A stretch of 64,000 bases of DNA from Cohnella endophytica. GTDB taxonomy: Bacteria; Bacillota; Bacilli; Paenibacillales; Paenibacillaceae. Below the pieces are notes generated by a model. The model did no database searches. It worked only from the letters and a program-made list of their open reading frames with translations, and was not told the origin of the DNA. The stretch lies in NCBI RefSeq assembly GCF_003628305.1, contig NZ_RBZM01000004.1, positions 1 to 64,000 on the forward strand. The letters run 5' to 3'. Below are positions 56,894 to 64,000 of the stretch, piece after piece. The translations under genes and the position numbers were made by a program. The first letter of the stretch is position 1; every line of letters starts with the position of its first letter.

Positions 56894-57334
56894 ATGTATT
56901 CTGTTATGATCTTTTTGCACATTTTAGGTGCGGTAGGTATGGGAATTTATGCAATTATGCCTTTTGTCGTAGGCAAATTCAAGCAGCTGTCGGGAGCCGC
57001 GCAAGAAGGACTGGCGAGCGGTCTGATTTCGTCCGGAAGAATCGGCCAGTATGCGCTGGTTCTCCAATTGTTGACGGGCGGATACTTGATTTCCAACGCG
57101 GATGGCGGCGCTAAGTACACTGTCGGTTGGATGGTCGGAACGATCGTCCTGTTCATCGTGATCGGTGCGTTATCCGGCATTATTCAAGCGCCACTGAAAC
57201 GGATTGCCGCCGCTGCAGTGAAATCGGAGAGCGCTAGCTCGGACATTTCCCGCGTTCAGACGCTCAGCGCGATCCTCTTCGTGTTGTTCTTGGTCATCAT
57301 CTGGTTGATGGCGCATCCGACTTTCAAAGTGTAA
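56894..57334 (+). CDS. Four-helix membrane protein, DUF2269-like
   Basis: 146 aa with four membrane segments (about 3-25, 50-68, 79-97, 120-141). The opening MYSVMIFLHILGAVGMGIYAIMPFVVGKF resembles the DUF2269/CopD-like integral membrane group, with a conserved His in the first helix. GGAGGTAATG precedes the ATG. No function known. Confidence 0.7.
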   Translation: MYSVMIFLHILGAVGMGIYAIMPFVVGKFKQLSGAAQEGLASGLISSGRIGQYALVLQLLTGGYLISNADGGAKYTVGWMVGTIVLFIVIGALSGIIQAPLKRIAAAAVKSESASSDISRVQTLSAILFVLFLVIIWLMAHPTFKV

Positions 57335-57359
57335 AAAGCGATAAAGAGCAGAGGCGGCT

Positions 57360-57396
57360 AACCCGTTCGCGAACGATGCGAGCGGGTTTTTTGCTT
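57360..57396 (+). terminator. Intrinsic terminator
   Basis: AACCCGTTCGC and GCGAGCGGGTT form a stem with small mismatch, then TTTTTT. Confidence 0.8.
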
Positions 57397-57469
57397 AATT
57401 ATGTTCAAATTCGTTGTGCTATAATTTTGAAACCCATAATTCGATCTTAAAGATAGGAACTTATAACGA

Positions 57470-58690
57470 ATGAAAAATTGGTTTTCCAACTTCATAGGGC
57501 GTTATGACGGCGGGATATGGATTCGCGTGCTAGGCGCTGCGTTAACGACGATTACCGGATTCATGATCCGTCCATTCCTGGTGCTGTATTTGTACGATAA
57601 GCTCGAAGGCTCGGTTATCCTGCCGATGATCATCGTTGGCTTGCAACCGTTATGCGGTCTGTTCGTTAGCTGGTTCGGGGGCGGTTGGAGCGACCGTTTC
57701 GGTCGCAAGCCGCTGATCATAATCGCGTTAGCCCTTCAAATGCTCTGCATGGTCGGTTATGTGTTCGCGAATGAAGTATGGCATTATGCGCTTATTTCCA
57801 TCGTGAACGGAATCGGTTTCGCTTTATACATGCCGGCAGCCAACGCGCAGATTACGGATCTAGTGACGGAGGAGAAGAGAGCCGAGGTCTTCGCATTAAT
57901 GCATACCGCGTTTAACGTCGGAGCGGCGGTCGGACCCGTGCTGGGGTTGCTGATGTTCAGTTGGAACCCGTCTGCCGTGTTCCTTCTATCCGCGCTTTCC
58001 TTCGTCGCTTACGGTTTACTAGTATGGTTCAAGTTACCGGAAACGGCTCCGTTGAAGACGGGAGCAGCAAGCTCGGCTTCAGCCCTGTCGCGTACCAATC
58101 CGAAGTTTACGTGGGCTCTTCATAAGTCCCTGTTGCTTATTACGCTGCTTAGTTTGCCGGTCGGGCTCTTGTACGCGCAAGTGGAATCGACGTTTCCGCT
58201 GCACTTGCAGACGAATTTCCTTAATTACCGCACGTTGCTAGCCGCTATCCTCACGTTTAACGGCGTTATGGTTATCGCGCTGCAAATCTGGATCGCGAAG
58301 CGCACGGAATCGATGGCATCTTATATCGTTATCGGATTTTCCTACCTGCTGTTCGCTCTAGTTTCTCTCGGTTACGGTTATTCGAAGATCGTCATCGCTC
58401 TCTTCGTCTCCGAGTTTATTTTTACGATCGGGGAGATGATCTTCGGTCCGCATATCCAGAAAGCCGTTTCCTTGATGGCACCGGCCGAACAACGCGGCTT
58501 CTACTTCTCCGTATATGGCACGAGCCAGATGTTGTCGCGCGGGCTTGGACCGATTCTCGGAGGTTATCTGTTCAGCGTCGCGAACGGGGAGACTATGTTT
58601 ACGGTATTGGCCGTACTCATTCTTGTAGCCGGGTATGGGCAGTTCAGAGTCGTTCGGCAAATCAACAATGGGCAGAAAGCTCTAGCGTAA
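57470..58690 (+). CDS. Major facilitator superfamily transporter
   Basis: 406 aa, twelve predicted helices. The A-loop motif GGGWSDRFGRKPLIIIALALQML lies after helix 2, and a second-half equivalent around ILTFNGVMVIALQIWIAK. NVGAAVGPVLGLLMF resembles motif C of drug/proton antiporters. Probable multidrug or sugar efflux; the substrate is not predictable. A terminator directly follows the stop. Confidence 0.88.
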   Translation: MKNWFSNFIGRYDGGIWIRVLGAALTTITGFMIRPFLVLYLYDKLEGSVILPMIIVGLQPLCGLFVSWFGGGWSDRFGRKPLIIIALALQMLCMVGYVFANEVWHYALISIVNGIGFALYMPAANAQITDLVTEEKRAEVFALMHTAFNVGAAVGPVLGLLMFSWNPSAVFLLSALSFVAYGLLVWFKLPETAPLKTGAASSASALSRTNPKFTWALHKSLLLITLLSLPVGLLYAQVESTFPLHLQTNFLNYRTLLAAILTFNGVMVIALQIWIAKRTESMASYIVIGFSYLLFALVSLGYGYSKIVIALFVSEFIFTIGEMIFGPHIQKAVSLMAPAEQRGFYFSVYGTSQMLSRGLGPILGGYLFSVANGETMFTVLAVLILVAGYGQFRVVRQINNGQKALA

Positions 58691-58715
58691 GGACCCTTCG
58701 GGGTCCTTTTTTACG
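58688..58715 (+). terminator. Intrinsic terminator
   Basis: AAGGACCCC-ttc-GGGGTCCTT then TTTT, starting at the stop codon of the transporter gene. Confidence 0.85.
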
Positions 58716-58773
58716 TTACGGCTGAACTTTGTTCCCGCGTCCCTCGTCAAATAGGTATCTTTTGGAAAAGTCG

Positions 58774-59988
58774 GTGATTCCTATTCGAGTACGGATGACG
58801 ATCTTACTATTCTTTGTTATGAGTTTAACCGTCGCATCGGGCTGCAGCGTGCTAACCTCTTCCGCGGATAAGGCCGTATCTTCGGATGCAAAAGCCGAGC
58901 CTTCATCGCAGCCTGCTTCCCCGCTATCTCCCGCCGCGAGCCCGGAGCCGCAATCGACGCCTTCCGCGCCTTCAAGCCGGGAACCCGAGCCATCGGAAAC
59001 CTCCGAGCTCGTTCCGTACGACGGAGTCGTCGAGCATATCTTTTTTCACCCGTTGATCGTTTATCCGCAGCTCGCTTTCGACAAAGACTCTTTATCGGAT
59101 GGTTATAACGAATGGTTTACGACGATTCCCGAATTCAATAAGATGATGGATGCTCTTTATGCCGACGATTTCATTCTTGTGCACCTGGAAGACGTATACG
59201 AGGAACAAACGAGCGGCTCGGGGACGAAGATCGCCAAGAAAACGTTGATGCTGCCTAAAGGCAAGAAGCCGCTCGTCATCTCGATAGACGACCTGAACTA
59301 TTACGATTATATGATCAAGAACGGAAATGCCTTTAAGCTCGTGCTGGATGCCGACGGCGACGCCGCGACTTATTCCGTGACCCCGGAAGGGATTGAGGTC
59401 GTATCCAGGGATAATGACGTGATTCCGTTACTCGACCGGTTCGTGGAGGCTCATCCCGATTTTTCTTTAAATGGGGCCAAGGGCGTAATCGCGTTAACGG
59501 GCTTTCAGGGTATTCTCGGTTATCGGACTCAGAGGGACTCGCCGGATCGCGAAACCGAAAAGACCGAAGTCCGTCCTATCATTGAGAGATTGAAGGAAAC
59601 CGGTTGGACGTTCGGTTCGCATAGCTATGGGCATATCAATCTGAGTAAAGTAAGCCTGGACCGGTTGAAAAAAGATACCGAGGAGTGGAAGGACGAGGTG
59701 GAACCGTTGGTCGGAGCAACGGCTTTGTTTTTCTACCCGCATGGGGCAAGGGTCGAATACGGAAGTCCGAAGTTTAACTTTCTGGTAGCGAGCGGCTATC
59801 GGGTAATCTCGGCCGTAGGCCCGACTTCTTATACGAAAGTCATCGACGGTGCCTATACGATGGATCGTCGCCATATGGACGGGATTGCGCTTATTCAACA
59901 ACCGAAAACGTTGAAGGACTTGTTCGATCCCGCGGAAGTGCTGGATACCGTTAATCGTCCGGCGGAATATTGGAAGCAACATTCCTAA
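58774..59988 (+). CDS. Polysaccharide deacetylase-family lipoprotein
   Basis: 404 aa from GTG 58774, chosen because it gives a compact lipoprotein signal (V/M-I-P-I-R-V..VASGC); upstream TTG codons at 58729 and 58762 are alternatives and the ribosome site is weak. After a Ser/Pro/Ala linker (~50 residues) comes a NodB-like domain: LVISIDDLNYYDYM (Asp pair), SHSYGHINLS (two His for the metal) and FFYPHGAR. It should deacetylate a cell-wall or exported glycan outside the membrane. Confidence 0.82.
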   Translation: MIPIRVRMTILLFFVMSLTVASGCSVLTSSADKAVSSDAKAEPSSQPASPLSPAASPEPQSTPSAPSSREPEPSETSELVPYDGVVEHIFFHPLIVYPQLAFDKDSLSDGYNEWFTTIPEFNKMMDALYADDFILVHLEDVYEEQTSGSGTKIAKKTLMLPKGKKPLVISIDDLNYYDYMIKNGNAFKLVLDADGDAATYSVTPEGIEVVSRDNDVIPLLDRFVEAHPDFSLNGAKGVIALTGFQGILGYRTQRDSPDRETEKTEVRPIIERLKETGWTFGSHSYGHINLSKVSLDRLKKDTEEWKDEVEPLVGATALFFYPHGARVEYGSPKFNFLVASGYRVISAVGPTSYTKVIDGAYTMDRRHMDGIALIQQPKTLKDLFDPAEVLDTVNRPAEYWKQHS

Positions 59989-60030
59989 ACTTATCCTCGT
60001 CTGTAAATGATATGAAGGGGAGGGTTGCGC

Positions 60031-61005
60031 GTGCGTTCGTTGAGGATGTTCGTCGTTATGGTCGTTGTCGCGTCGATGCTCGCGGCTTGCGGTCAGAAGC
60101 CGGAGAAAACGGATAAGCAAGCGGGAGAGCAGGACCCTAATGCGGTATCCGCCGCGGTCGGATTTGTCGGATACGTGGTCAAGCAAAAGGGAGACCGGAT
60201 TCTGGTCGTGAATGCTACGGAGCGCGACTTCAGCGCGAGCGACGGAGCGAGCCATTATTACGAGGCGATCTGGTTCTCGAAAGCTCCGAGCGATATCGTA
60301 ATTGGAGATCGCGTGGACGTTGTGTCGGATGGAGGAATAGAAGCAAGCTATCCCGGGCAAGGCGCGGCGTCTAGCGTAGAGGTGCTTACGACTACGGAGC
60401 CGACGGGGGCTAAGCGGAAAGAAGCGGAAGCGGTTCGTATCGCTTTGCAAGATTCACGGGTCTCGGGATATGAAGTGCCCGTGGTGAAATCGGTCGAATA
60501 CGATACCGAAGCTAAAGCTTGGTTCGTTGAAGTCACCCAAAACGGCGATGAAAACTCGCTGAAGGTAAAGGTTCCGGCCACGGATGACGGGCAGGAACTG
60601 GGAGATAAGCCTCCGTTGCCGGTCGTATACGCGGGGGAACAAGCTATAACGGTGTATCAGAGCTCGTACTGCTGGACTGCCAAGAAGACGGAACAATCTA
60701 CCCAGAGCGTCTGCGCGGATTATGCCAGCCCATTCGGTATGCTTAAGGATGTATCACTGGATCAAGTGGCGGCAGGCCAAGAGATCGTATTCCGATTCGA
60801 TTCGAAACAGCCGACGGAGACGAGCGTATCAAGGTTCGAAGAAAGTTCGGTCACTCAGGTAGAGTTGGATGGGAAAAAAGGTTTCCTAGCGCCTAGCGAA
60901 CCGGGAAAGTATTACTACGGCATAGACGCGAAATGGTTAAGAGATACGGATAGAAGCGTGTCCGAAGGCTCTTCGAGCTATGCGTTCGCTATCGAAGTAA
61001 AATAA
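60031..61005 (+). CDS. Lipoprotein with DUF3221 (YobA-like) domain
   Basis: 324 aa. GTG at 60031 is 6 nt from GGGGAGGG; an upstream TTG is too close. Lipobox MLAAC (Cys about 19). Residues about 40-115 match a DUF3221/YobA-type OB-like domain (AVGFVGYVVKQKGDRILVVNATERDFS, WFSKAPSDIVIGDRVDVVSDGG). The C-terminal half is beta-rich and unassigned. It sits 40 nt after the deacetylase gene and likely shares its transcript. Confidence 0.78.
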   Translation: MRSLRMFVVMVVVASMLAACGQKPEKTDKQAGEQDPNAVSAAVGFVGYVVKQKGDRILVVNATERDFSASDGASHYYEAIWFSKAPSDIVIGDRVDVVSDGGIEASYPGQGAASSVEVLTTTEPTGAKRKEAEAVRIALQDSRVSGYEVPVVKSVEYDTEAKAWFVEVTQNGDENSLKVKVPATDDGQELGDKPPLPVVYAGEQAITVYQSSYCWTAKKTEQSTQSVCADYASPFGMLKDVSLDQVAAGQEIVFRFDSKQPTETSVSRFEESSVTQVELDGKKGFLAPSEPGKYYYGIDAKWLRDTDRSVSEGSSSYAFAIEVK

Positions 61006-61006
61006 A

Positions 61007-61050
61007 AGGCTAGGCAACCGGATAAATGTTCATCCGGTTGCTTAGCCTTT
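61007..61050. terminator. Bidirectional terminator
   Basis: AAAGGCTAGGCAACCGGAT pairs with ATCCGGTTGCTTAGCCTTT with one mismatch around AAATGTTC, between convergent genes. Confidence 0.85.
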
Positions 61051-61068
61051 GTCGTTATACGGCATCTA

Positions 61069-61875
61069 CTAATTTAGCCAATCGTTCCAGTTACGTTCGA
61101 TATAATCCTTCATCCACAAACAAACTTCCCATAAGTCGGAGACCGGCTGGTTCGTGAACGGCAACGTCTGGAGATATCCCGGAGGTCCGAATTCCGGCAC
61201 GAAGATAAGCTGCTCCGCGCCCTGATCGCGCCGGTTGCGGGCGATGTCGCGCCACCAATCGGCGTGCGCGGCTAGAGCGGCGGCATGCTCGGGAGCGCCG
61301 GGATGATTGACTTGCGGTCCTTCGGCATAACCGACGCGCGAATGGATATGTATCGATCTCGCGGTCGCGAGCTTCATCCGCTCGGCCTGATTCTCGAGCA
61401 AAGATTCGCAGACGGTGCACCAATGGCTGAAGTCTGCGCATAGGTTGAGTCCCGGCACGTCCTTAAGCAGTTGCTCCGTCGCCCAAGGCGTGAACATCGC
61501 GCGGCCTCTGTGGGTTTCGTGAGCGATCGGGATGCCGAGGTCGCGTTCGACGTCGACGGCGAAACGATAGAAATCAAGCTGCTGCTCGTAAGGCATATCG
61601 TCTTTGGCGCTATGCGCGTTAATGAGAACGGGCGAGAAGGTTGCCGCGCGCTCGACTTGGCTCTTAAAAGATTGTTCGTGGTCGCCGCCGGTGAAAACCA
61701 TGGAGGTATATCCCAATCCGTATTCCTTCAGAAGCGCTCTAAACCGTTCTTCCGTCGTCGGATCGGGAAGGCCCGCCTCGATCCCCGCGTATCCGGCCTC
61801 GGCGATCATTCTGAATTGCGTTTCAAGCGGCAGATGTTCCATTCCCCATAATGCTTTGAATATTCGCAGATTCAC
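61069..61875 (-). CDS. Sugar phosphate isomerase/epimerase-like TIM-barrel protein
   Basis: 268 aa. Xylose-isomerase-like (AP endonuclease 2) barrel: MIAEAGYAGIEAG, a Glu/His metal site in IPIAHETHRGRAMF, NLCADFSHWC, HIHSRVGYAEGPQV and FVPEFGPPGY. It likely isomerises or epimerises a sugar or related polyol; the substrate is unknown. Its start overlaps the HD-domain gene by 4 nt, so the two are co-transcribed. Confidence 0.85.
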   Translation of the reverse strand: MNLRIFKALWGMEHLPLETQFRMIAEAGYAGIEAGLPDPTTEERFRALLKEYGLGYTSMVFTGGDHEQSFKSQVERAATFSPVLINAHSAKDDMPYEQQLDFYRFAVDVERDLGIPIAHETHRGRAMFTPWATEQLLKDVPGLNLCADFSHWCTVCESLLENQAERMKLATARSIHIHSRVGYAEGPQVNHPGAPEHAAALAAHADWWRDIARNRRDQGAEQLIFVPEFGPPGYLQTLPFTNQPVSDLWEVCLWMKDYIERNWNDWLN

Positions 61876-62480
61876 GCTTCATCGTCTCCTTGTTCGGTTT
61901 CCGTCAACTCGTCCAGCGTTTTCTCGAATGAAGGCGCCAGATGGGTTAAGAACCATTCGACTTCGGGCATGGCTAGCTTGCGCAGCCTCTCTTCGCTTTG
62001 TTTGCGCGCGGTCGCGAATTCGCGGTTTCCGGCGGACAACTCGCTCGTGCATTTTAAGTAAGCGTCCAGTAAGTCGGCAGCTTTCAACAGCTTGTCGAGC
62101 TCCGGATCGGCGGGTTTGCGCGCCAGCAGCGGACGGTAGCTCTCTTGCAATTCGGACGGAACGGCCGCAAGCAATCGCTCGGCAGCCAAATCTTCGATCT
62201 CCCGGAAATTAGCCAGAATGCGAGGATTGTGATGCTTGACGGGCGTTGGAATATCCCCGGTAAACACTTCCGTCGCATCGTGGAATAGCGCATAAGTCAC
62301 GACTTCGCCCGGATCAATGTCGCGTCGGAATATTTCCCGCGCAATACTGCCTAGAGAATGGGCGATAAGCGCTACATGGTAGGAGTGCTCGGCAACGTTC
62401 TCCGGGGTCGAGCTTCGCATGAGGCTCCACCGTTCGATATTTTGCAATCGATATAAATACGCCAAAAAATGATTTGCCAT
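61872..62480 (-). CDS. HD-domain 5'-deoxynucleotidase, YfbR-like
   Basis: 202 aa. Metal site of the HD family: ENVAEHSYHVALIAHSLG (His-His), ALFHDATEVFTGDIPTPVK (His-Asp), and Asp in LLKAADLLDAYLK. YfbR-type enzymes dephosphorylate deoxynucleoside monophosphates. ATG at 62480 has AAAAGGAG 8 nt upstream. Confidence 0.88.
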   Translation of the reverse strand: MANHFLAYLYRLQNIERWSLMRSSTPENVAEHSYHVALIAHSLGSIAREIFRRDIDPGEVVTYALFHDATEVFTGDIPTPVKHHNPRILANFREIEDLAAERLLAAVPSELQESYRPLLARKPADPELDKLLKAADLLDAYLKCTSELSAGNREFATARKQSEERLRKLAMPEVEWFLTHLAPSFEKTLDELTETEQGDDEA

Positions 62481-62567
62481 CAACTCGACTCCTTTTCTCC
62501 CTCCGCATGTCTGTATGCTATTATATAATGTATAAGCATCATCGAACAGAGAGGGGAACCAGCACTC

Positions 62568-64000
62568 ATGGCTTCAATTTTCGAACAAAGCATGTATCAA
62601 CTTATCGTGGAAACCTCCACTAACCTTCCGGCGGACGTTCGCCGTGCGATATCCGCGGCCCGGGAAGCGGAAGACCGCGCGACTCGCGCCGGCTTGTCCT
62701 TGTCTACGATCGCCCAGAACATCGAGATGGCGGAATGTAACGTCTCTCCGATCTGCCAGGATACCGGTATGCCGACCTTCGTCGTGCATACTCCGGTTGG
62801 CGCCAATCAGATCGTCATGAAGCAGGAAATCAAGAACGCGATCGCCAAGGCGACCAAGGACGGCAAGCTGCGCACGAACTCGGTAGATTCGTTGACCGGA
62901 GCCAACACGGGGGACAACCTCGGACCGGGTACTCCCGTCATCCACTTCGAACAATGGGAACGCGACGAAGTAGACGTTCGTCTCATTCTTAAGGGCGGCG
63001 GCTGCGAAAATAAAAACATTCAATATAGCCTGCCTTGCGAAATCGAAGGACTCGGCAAAGCGGGTCGCGACCTCGACGGAATCCGCAAATGCGTGCTTCA
63101 CGCGGTCTATCAAGCGCAAGGCCAAGGCTGCAGCGCAGGCTTCATCGGCGTCGGAATCGGAGGCGACCGGACGACGGGTTACGAATTGGCGAAGCAGCAA
63201 TTGTTCCGTAAAGTGGAAGACGTTAACCCGATTCCGGAGCTGGCCAAGCTTGAAGAATATATTTTAGATAAAGCCAACCAATTGGGCATCGGAACGATGG
63301 GCTTCGGAGGCAACGTGACGTTGCTCGGCTGCAAAGTCGGCGTGAACAATCGCTTGCCGGCCAGCTTCTTCGTTTCGGTAGCTTACAACTGCTGGGCTTA
63401 CCGTCGCCAAGGGGTCGTGCTGGACGGCAATACCCACGAGATCAAGAGCTGGGTGTACGAAGGCGGATCCGCGGTATCGATGTCGGAAACGGCCGCAGTC
63501 TCGGAGACGGTTGCAGGCGACAATGAGGAATCCGCTCCCGAGAAGGCGCGCGAAGTCGTTCTGCAAATGCCGCTATCCGAAGAAGACGTGCGCGGCTTAA
63601 GAGTGGGCGACGTCGTCATCTTGAACGGCGAGATGCATACGGGACGGGATGCGTTGCACAAGCATTTGATGGACCATGACGCGCCGATCGACTTGAACGG
63701 AGGAGTCATCTATCATTGCGGACCGGTCATGCTGAAGGATGACGAGGGTTGGCACGTGAAGGCGGCAGGCCCGACGACGAGCATCCGCGAGGAGCCTTAC
63801 CAAGGCGACATCATGAAGAAATTCGGATTGCGCGCGGTCATCGGCAAAGGCGGCATGGGACCGAAAACGTTGGCGGCTCTGCAGGAGCACGGAGGCGTCT
63901 ATATGAACGCGGTCGGCGGCGCGGCGCAGTATTACGCGGAATGCATTAAGAACGTGAACGGCGTCGACTTCATGGAATTCGGCATACCGGAAGCGATGTG
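62568..64000 (+). CDS. Class I fumarate hydratase (iron-sulfur), partial at the right end
   Basis: ATG at 62568 behind GAGGGG; the frame is open to the window edge (477 codons), so the gene is incomplete. The N-terminal part carries the three cluster Cys: SPICQDTGMPTF, KGGGCENKNIQ and GQGCSAGFIG. The C-terminal swivelling domain begins near residue 325 (PLSEEDVRGLRVGDVVILNGEMHTGRDALHKHL), so alpha and beta parts are fused as in FumA/FumB. It hydrates fumarate to malate. Divergent from the HD-nucleotidase gene, with TATAAT at 62524-62529. Confidence 0.92.
   Translation, partial: MASIFEQSMYQLIVETSTNLPADVRRAISAAREAEDRATRAGLSLSTIAQNIEMAECNVSPICQDTGMPTFVVHTPVGANQIVMKQEIKNAIAKATKDGKLRTNSVDSLTGANTGDNLGPGTPVIHFEQWERDEVDVRLILKGGGCENKNIQYSLPCEIEGLGKAGRDLDGIRKCVLHAVYQAQGQGCSAGFIGVGIGGDRTTGYELAKQQLFRKVEDVNPIPELAKLEEYILDKANQLGIGTMGFGGNVTLLGCKVGVNNRLPASFFVSVAYNCWAYRRQGVVLDGNTHEIKSWVYEGGSAVSMSETAAVSETVAGDNEESAPEKAREVVLQMPLSEEDVRGLRVGDVVILNGEMHTGRDALHKHLMDHDAPIDLNGGVIYHCGPVMLKDDEGWHVKAAGPTTSIREEPYQGDIMKKFGLRAVIGKGGMGPKTLAALQEHGGVYMNAVGGAAQYYAECIKNVNGVDFMEFGIPEAM

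Overview
The window looks like a chromosomal stretch of a spore-forming Paenibacillaceae bacterium (Cohnella/Paenibacillus-like). Pointers are an alpha/beta small acid-soluble spore protein, GerE, a YhcN/YlaJ lipoprotein, YtrH/YtrI, the Bacillus-type order ytoI-ytpI-ytrI-ytrH-dnaE-accDA-pyk-citZ-icd-mdh, and strong purine-rich Shine-Dalgarno sites with many TTG/GTG starts. Genus is inferred, not proven.

Layout. (1) 0-1.5 kb: AT-rich edge with a lipoprotein, a small unknown gene, terminators and a run of 19 C. (2) 1.5-17.5 kb: one polysaccharide-utilisation locus. It has two near-duplicate solute-binding lipoproteins (plus the 3' stub of a third), a secreted TIM-barrel hydrolase-like protein with a discoidin-type domain, two permeases of the LplB/YtcP type, a YesN-type response regulator (apparently starting at ATA), a YesM-type sensor kinase, and three intracellular glycosidases: an (alpha/alpha)6 enzyme, a GH106-type and a GH105-type. 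This points to a rhamnose/uronic-acid containing polymer such as rhamnogalacturonan. (3) 18-20.5 kb: a three-gene unknown operon whose first gene carries an apparent frameshift. (4) 20.6-24.4 kb: a stand-alone ATP-dependent DNA ligase, a spore DNA-binding protein, and an SOS mutagenesis cassette (two LexA boxes, a LexA-like HTH-only protein, a WYL-like mini protein, a Y-family polymerase, an unknown protein, a YolD-like protein). (5) 24.4-34.4 kb: accessory DNA holding two copies of a ~127-bp iteron element, small exported proteins, an IS21-family remnant between two long perfect hairpins, a DinG-like helicase with a possible SOS box, a micro-ORF with a perfect ribosome site, and a ribbon-helix-helix/zinc-ribbon operon.

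(6) From ~34.4 kb the composition becomes GC-richer and the content is housekeeping: spore lipoprotein, gerE, ytoI, ytpI, a 45-bp minisatellite, ytrI, ytrH, dnaE, an esterase, accD-accA, pyk, a thioesterase, fxsA, ppk, ppx, then citZ, icd, mdh, several envelope proteins, a sugar isomerase-like protein, an HD nucleotidase and the start of a class I fumarase that runs off the right end. citZ, icd, mdh and fumarase together give a TCA-cycle block; accDA and pyk supply malonyl-CoA and pyruvate; ppk/ppx are a convergent polyphosphate pair. pfkA, which sits between accA and pyk in Bacillus subtilis, is absent here.

The most unusual signals are the iteron element pair, the hairpin-flanked IS21 remnant, the unknown three-gene operon with a frameshift, the ATA start, and the duplicated binding-protein module. 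No complete, demonstrably new system can be proven from sequence reading alone. No tRNA, rRNA or CRISPR array was seen.
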